Positions 58,631 through 64,000 of a stretch of DNA of 64,000 nucleotides are shown here, one piece after another (the stretch's first letter is position 1; each line of letters opens with the position of its first letter). The position numbers were made by a program, and so were the translations under genes. The DNA is from Loripinus fragilis (lineage: Eukaryota > Mollusca > Bivalvia > Lucinida > Lucinidae). The stretch spans positions 36,640,939 to 36,704,938 of the forward strand of contig OZ026521.1 of the NCBI GenBank assembly GCA_964019695.1. Reading direction: 5' to 3'. The notes under the pieces are model-generated. The model was not told the DNA's origin and ran no database searches. It saw nothing but the letters and a program-made list of their open reading frames with translations.

Positions 58631-60764
58631 GTCTTTATTGTAATCATATTATATTTTAAAGTATGAAACTAGGAGAAATGATTATAGTGAGTGAATATTT
58701 ATAAGTATTGATAGTTCCCACTCAACCAATAGTAACTTCCCTTTGAAAAATAGGTCAGCCGTTAAATAGGTCAGAAATCAATAGATTACATAGGGGAAGA
58801 ATATATATTTTTTAATTAGCACAACGTGACTCAACTTGGGGGTTTCTTTAGCTCTGATTGTCTGTAAGTTTAGAGTCATCTTCCTTTCTCCCGTCATAGT
58901 ATTGTATTTTGATTTGATTGCTGCTCTTTGGTGATGCATTGCTTAAGTAATAAAATCTTCATGCAAACATAACTAGTTTTGCGTTATATAATCTAGTGCC
59001 AAGATTCGGCCAATAACTATACAGTATATATTGATGCCCCCAACACCCTCTTGCAAATTTGAACAAATTTTTTATATTTTGACAATTATTCAAAAGTCCA
59101 GATAAACCAAATTGTTGTGTGTAAAATTGCAATTATTTTCTTTTTATAAAGCAATTTTGCTGTTTTTTGTATCATATGTTTCAGGTACAACGATTATACA
59201 GACAAATTTGAATGAAATTGACTTTGGATATACATACAAACTACGAGCTGAGTGTCTAGATTACACTGGTTTTGGGCGACTGGCAGTTCATATTAAACGT
59301 AAATTAGAGGTAACAATAATTACCAGAACTTCATCTGTAATTATCCCAGGTACTGAGCTCTCTAGCCCTATGTCTAATGACTCTGATTTATCAACGCAAT
59401 CGAGTCTAGCTTGGACATCACAAAGTGCCACATTTACTTCACCTTATATCTCGAACTTGGTGACACCGCTATCTAATTTACATACCACTTTATCAGAACC
59501 GACACCGCTAGAAACGACACATCAAAGAGAGACACTTTCATCAATTTATTCCACTAATTCAGCCATCCCTACTTCTGATATAAGATCTACTTTATCAACA
59601 CACAGAAGCCATCATACGACACCTGGTACAGTTTTTACACCGTATTTCTCAAATTCTATAGGACCTACATCTGATAGAAGAACACTTAGAAATCTTCAAA
59701 CAACTTCTGAAACAGTTACAATCACACCACCCGATGAATCAGTTTCTATGGAATCTACGACTGATGAAAGATCTACTTTAGTGACACAGAGAAGTCTCGA
59801 TACAACATCTGAAAAGGTGATATTTACATCAGATAAAGAAAGTCCTGCATCGTTTGTTGGTTCCAATTCTTTGGAACCAACAAACGATGCAGGACTTACT
59901 TTATCGACACTAACAAATCTTGAAACAACATCTGAAACAGGGAAATTTACATCAGATTATTACTCAAATTCAATTAAATCTACTGACTATGAAGGATCTA
60001 CATTATCGACACAGAAACGTCCTAGTATGACATCTGAGCGGGTGACAATTACACCACCCTATTACCAAAATTCTATGGAACCTACGACCAATGAAGGACC
60101 TATTTTATCGACACAGCGAAGTATAGATGCGGCAACTGAAACAGTGGCAATTACACTACATACTTACTCGAACTCAGTGTTGCCTGTTACAGATGGCCAA
60201 ACTACACCATTGACACACATCAACATAGAGACGACCTTGCTAAGAGAGACATCTACAAAGGCGACTCGACAATCAGTCTCACAATCCAATGAGAGCATTC
60301 TAACAACTGATAGAAAATTGTCTTTTTTCTCGAATGCTGAACCACATACAACAGTTGGTTGGACGTCTTATAAAGTATCCAACAATGCATCTGCTGCCAA
60401 CAATGAGACGCCATCAACAATAAAAGAAATGACACAAGCAGTAGAAATAGAAACCATAACAACAACAGGCTTTGCAATGTCGATGACAGAAGCCCACTCA
60501 ACAACGACAGAAATAAAACAAAACAATCATGTCACAATTAAAACACAAGGGACGTCTGGTACCTCAACTAATTCCTTGGCCACAAGTACAGTGACAAATG
60601 TGAAAATAATCACAGATATGGGAAATGATCGCCTGCCATATTTTGCAGAACCGATGAATGCTGTCATTCTCTCAATGCTTGGCCTTATTGTAGTGTTTAT
60701 TGATATTAGTGTTGCAAGATCGTTTTATTCCAGATGTATGTGTCAGGATCGTAATTTGACGTAA
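58465..60764 (+). CDS. mucin-like single-pass membrane protein, 5' part missing
   Basis: Two exons, 58465-58630 and 59185-60764, joined through a split Gly codon, give ~581 residues. The first part has a small ectodomain (DQIRSNVTLFAEELTGTG, RGCQYIRECYFDPD, FGYTYKLRAECLDYTGFG) with three Cys and several N-glycosylation sites. Next come ~400 Ser/Thr-rich residues of degenerate ~38-residue repeats with words like STLSTQRSLDTTSETV and YSNSMEPTT, a likely heavily O-glycosylated stalk. Near the C-terminus is one hydrophobic segment (AVILSMLGLIVVFIDISVA) and a 15-residue tail, RSFYSRCMCQDRNLT, with two Cys that could be palmitoylated. No signal peptide is visible because upstream exons are missing. 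Family not recognised; surface mucin or receptor-like is the best description. Confidence 0.75.
59185..60764 (+). CDS. mucin-like gene, last exon
   Basis: Acceptor ATGTTTCAG, then GT completing the Gly codon, and an open frame to TAA at 60762-60764. The exon holds the whole Ser/Thr-rich region, the membrane segment and the tail, and contains the 27-bp inverted repeat at 59840-59897. Confidence 0.85.
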
Positions 60765-61212
60765 GATTTTCAGATTTATACACACGGAAAAAGTTAGGCA
60801 TCACCAACAGTTGACAAAACATTTTTATTTCGATTTGATAAACAAACCAGCTATGAAGCAAAACCGAAATATTATTGATACAGTGTATAAATGGATATAT
60901 CAAAAGTCAGGATCACAATGTTATCATTTGAAATCACGGTTTTAACGTATTTGCAAGTCCAATTAATGTGGATGCATTTTTGACAAAAACCTACACATGG
61001 TTACAAGATTGGTCCTATAGGCCAACAAAAAAGTCAAATTAGAACATGAGTGTCTTCTAAAGTTAGCAAGATCGAATACAATTAATTTCAGAGCCTTTGA
61101 GTCGGTATTTTGTGTAACCTTTTGAACTGCAATGACAAGTTATTTCGCTAAGCTGTATCTTCAATTTCAACCTCAAAAGAGTTGCAAGCACATAGTGGAG
61201 AGTCAATTTATT

Positions 61213-61587
61213 TTAGGAATAAGTCATTTTAGATGAGTTACAACCTGTCCGAATTCTTGTATGCCATATTTGGTATTTTCTTGTTACAGTGTAGTAATGT
61301 TTTGGTATATCAGGTAACTTTTGGTTTAACTTATGTTTGAAATCATCCTGCATACCAGCATTTCTGATAACATGATTTAGTCTGTGCTGAGGATAGAAAA
61401 CTATTGTAAAATAAAGCAGTACGAAAAGCAACAGGCTGAGTATCATTGGAATTACGTAGATGCATTCTGAACAAGAGGAGAATTGCGGTAGGGTAGTATC
61501 ATTATGCATTTGCAGAAGAGTAACAGTTAATGTTTGTTCCATCTTGTATCTAGCGTATCCCAACCAGTTTTTATATAAAACTTTCAA
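61213..61587 (-). CDS. hypothetical 124-codon frame with one membrane segment
   Basis: The frame contains a strong hydrophobic stretch (IPMILSLLLFVLLYFTIVFY) between a Cys-containing segment and a basic C-terminal part. No family is recognised, and no splice or promoter context supports it. It may be an exon or chance. Confidence 0.2.
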   Translation of the reverse strand: MKVLYKNWLGYARYKMEQTLTVTLLQMHNDTTLPQFSSCSECIYVIPMILSLLLFVLLYFTIVFYPQHRLNHVIRNAGMQDDFKHKLNQKLPDIPKHYYTVTRKYQIWHTRIRTGCNSSKMTYS

Positions 61588-61739
61588 CTGAGACTAATTT
61601 TGTTGTTCCTGTTGATATTCTAGCAGCTTTAATTGCATGATTTCCAGTTCGGTTTTGTTCTGCTGTGTACAGTAATCCCAAATGACATTTGCATATTCGA
61701 GGAGTGATTTTCTGCACATGCCTTATTTTAGCATACACA

Positions 61740-62340
61740 TAAAGCTGTGACTTTGACCTTAACATTTGGCCTCAGCTCTAGAAAGATCACGTCTCGAGCA
61801 TATCATAATTATATTATTTAAGGTGGGGATCCCAAAATTAGTGTATACTTACGTCTTGGGTTGCTGAATGTCACATAACGTTTTGGGGTCACTGTGACCT
61901 TAACATTGACTTCCGGTGTCATTTCTAGAATAATATCTTCTTTATTGTTTAAGGTAGGGATTTCAAATTTGATGTGTAGGTACATTTTTGGGTCAAGGAA
62001 TATTGCTTTATGTTTTTGGGTCACTGTTACCTTGAGCGTGACCTCTGGCCTCAGAAAATTGTGTTGTATGCATATCTCCTATAACTTTTGAGTTAGAATT
62101 ACCATATTTGGTGTGTATATACCTTTGGGTCCCATATTGATACGTAGTGTTTTGGGGGAAGGGGGGACTGTGGCCTAAACCTCTAGCCTCAGTTCTAGAA
62201 AAAAACATGTCTGGAGCATATCTTCTATATTGTTTGAGGCTGGAATCCCAAATTTAGTGCGTGAATACATCTGGGGTTGCGTTGTGTCACACATTTTTGG
62301 ATGACTGACATTAAACTCTGTCCTCAGTTCTTGAATATCT
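61740..62340. repeat. degenerate ~135-bp tandem repeat
   Basis: Four to five copies share words like GTGACCTTAACATTGACTTC, CTAGAATAATATCTTC and ATCCCAAATTTAGTGTG, diverged at 20-30% by eye. Non-coding. Confidence 0.75.
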
Positions 62341-62457
62341 TGTGTGTGTTTTTTTTAAAACAAATCAACAGACGACAACAGAACAACTACCAATCATGCG
62401 AGGCATTAAAATAGGTAAGCTTGCATCCAAGCATTGTCTAGAGTTGTCTGATGAATA

Positions 62458-62528
62458 CATTTGCAAACAGTTTGAACCCAGATCAGTCCCGATAAAATGT
62501 TAGGCCTGATCTGGGAGAAAACTGTATG
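62458..62528. mobile_element. remnant of the GATCAGGCCCGA palindromic MITE
   Basis: TTTGCAAACAGTTTGAACCC, GATCAGTCCCGATAAAATG and AGGCCTGATCTGGGAG form the core hairpin of the 18401 family, without its outer ends. Confidence 0.6.
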
Positions 62529-62635
62529 AGGACAACAACAAAGCATACACAATCATCCAGTGGACACAGACTTAACCTACTCAATGTATCATCATTACAC
62601 AAACAGCCACATGGGCGGATCTAGAAAGTTTTGTC

Positions 62636-62661
62636 GGGGGGGGGGGGGGGGGGGGGGGGGG
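62636..62661. repeat. G26 homopolymer
   Basis: Twenty-six consecutive G on the plus strand, capable of forming a G-quadruplex; its length is likely to be unreliable in the assembly. Confidence 0.95.
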
Positions 62662-62734
62662 TCCAACTTTGATTTTTTTAGTTGAAGAGGGGAGGAGGAT
62701 CTAAATAGCACTATAATTGGACCATCATCGGCCC

Positions 62735-64000
62735 GCCAGCGCAACTCCTTTTACTCAAATTATTGCTCGATGTGAACATTTTGGCCTGTGGATTTTGAGA
62801 ACGAAAGGGGCGCTTACCAGAATATCTGAGTGATTTTACTTGCCAAATGACATGAAAAAAATGCAGTGTGTGATTGTGGTATTTCCTGATCAATCCCTTG
62901 CTTTTCTGGCCAGAAACACCAAACACATGGGCCAATAATTCACAGACAAACTCCTTTTACTCAAATTATTGATCGAAGTGAACATTTTGGTGTGGATTTT
63001 GAGTTCGAAAGGGGCGCTTACCAGAATATCTGAGTGATTTTACTAGCCAAATGACATGAAAAAAAATCAATGTGTGATTGTGGTATTTCCTGATCAATCA
63101 CTTGCTTTTCTGGCCAGAAACACCAAACACAGGGACCAATATTTCACAGACAAACCCCTTTTACTCAAATTATTGCTTGAAGTGAACATTTTGGTCCTGT
63201 GGATTTTGAGTTCGAAAGGGGCGCTTACCAGAATATCTGAGTGATTTTACTAGCCAAATGACATGGAAAAAATGCAGTGTGTGATTGTGGTATTTCCTGA
63301 TCAATCACTTGCTTTTCTGGCCAGAAACACCAAACACAGGGGCCAATATTTCACAGACAAACTCCTTTTACTCAAATTTTTGCTCAAAGTGAACATTTTG
63401 GTCCTGTGGATTTTAGGTTCAAAAGGAGCGCTTTCTAGAATAACTGAGTGATTTTACTAGCCAAATGACATGAAAAAATGCAGTGTGTGAATGTGGTATT
63501 TCCTGATCATACTCACTTGCTTTTCTGGCCAGAAACACCAAACACAGGGACCAATATTTCACAGACAAACCCCTTTTACTCAAATTATTGCTTGAAGTGA
63601 ACATTTTGGTCCTGTGGATTTTGAGTTTGAAAGGGGCGATTACTAGAATATCTGAGTGATTTTACTAGCCAAATGATATGAAAAAATGCAATGTGTGGTT
63701 ATGGCATTTCCTGATCATACTCACTTGCTTTTCTGGCAAGAAACACCAAACACAGGGACCAATATTTCACAGACAAACCCCTTTTACTCAAATTATTGCT
63801 TGAAGTGAACATTTTGGTCCTGTGGATTTTGAGTTCGAAAGGGGCGATTACTAGAATATCTGAGTGATTTTACTAGCCAAATGATATGAAAAAATTCAAT
63901 GTGTGGTTGTGGCATTTCCTGATCATACTCACTTGCTTTTCTGGCAAGAAACACCAAACACAGGGACCAATATTTCACAGACAAACCCCTTTTACTCAAA
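62735..64000. repeat. ~206-bp satellite array running off the right edge
   Basis: TTACTCAAAT starts at 62751, 62957, 63161, 63368, 63576, 63784 and 63992 (spacing 204-208). Each unit also contains GAGTGATTTTACTAGCC and TTTTCTGGCCAGAAACACC. Units nearest the right edge are the most alike. The short frames in it are incidental. Confidence 0.95.

Noticed and set aside
59840..59897. Transcription terminator-like hairpin
   Set aside because: It lies inside an open coding exon of a eukaryotic gene, so a bacterial-type terminator reading is not appropriate.

Overview
This is a stretch of animal nuclear genome, AT-rich, intron-rich and packed with transposon debris. The tRNA-derived SINE families, the pearl-like elements ending in ACGG microsatellites and the many short palindromic MITEs suggest a bivalve mollusc. 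That is inference from repeat style; no species can be named from the sequence. There is one 200-base assembly gap (56815-57014).

Positions 1976-46655, minus strand: most of one gene, a PDS5 orthologue (cohesin-associated HEAT-repeat protein). I could place 20 consecutive coding exons with GT-AG boundaries and matching phases, from the initiator Met at 46647 to codon 818 at 1976. The 3' part of the gene, about 500 or more codons by comparison with animal PDS5, lies beyond the left edge. The 5' UTR exon and promoter are to the right of 46655 and were not located with confidence; a strong E2F-like site with an E-box sits at 52825-52847.

The most striking feature is that two separate coding exons of this gene have become tandem arrays that carry their own splice signals. 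Exon 5 plus 15 bp of intron is repeated 8 times at exactly 113 bp (37561-38453). The first ~100 bp of exon 10 plus the tail of its upstream intron is repeated about 23 times at 141 bp (23254-26450). The second array is in frame over long stretches and contains a 436-codon open frame of 47-residue PDS5-derived repeats.

The introns hold many mobile elements: a Penelope-like/RVT-type retroelement with an intact reverse-transcriptase frame (29912-31312, minus), a LINE remnant (5378-6215), two pearl/HINE-like elements with ~190-bp core repeats, three tRNA-derived SINE families, and at least six MITE families. Several of these are nested. To the right of the gene lie two MULE/foldback-like elements with 9-bp target duplications, two copies of a small MITE with 6-bp target duplications, a 1-kb mariner-type long-TIR element and a decayed LINE (57130-58435).

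Positions 58465-60764, plus strand: the last two exons of a mucin-like single-pass membrane protein (Ser/Thr-rich degenerate repeats, a C-terminal transmembrane segment and a short Cys-containing tail). Its 5' part is not visible, possibly because of the gap and the LINE insertion. The right end (62735-64000) is a ~206-bp satellite array that runs off the window. Nothing in the sequence suggests that the two genes work together.
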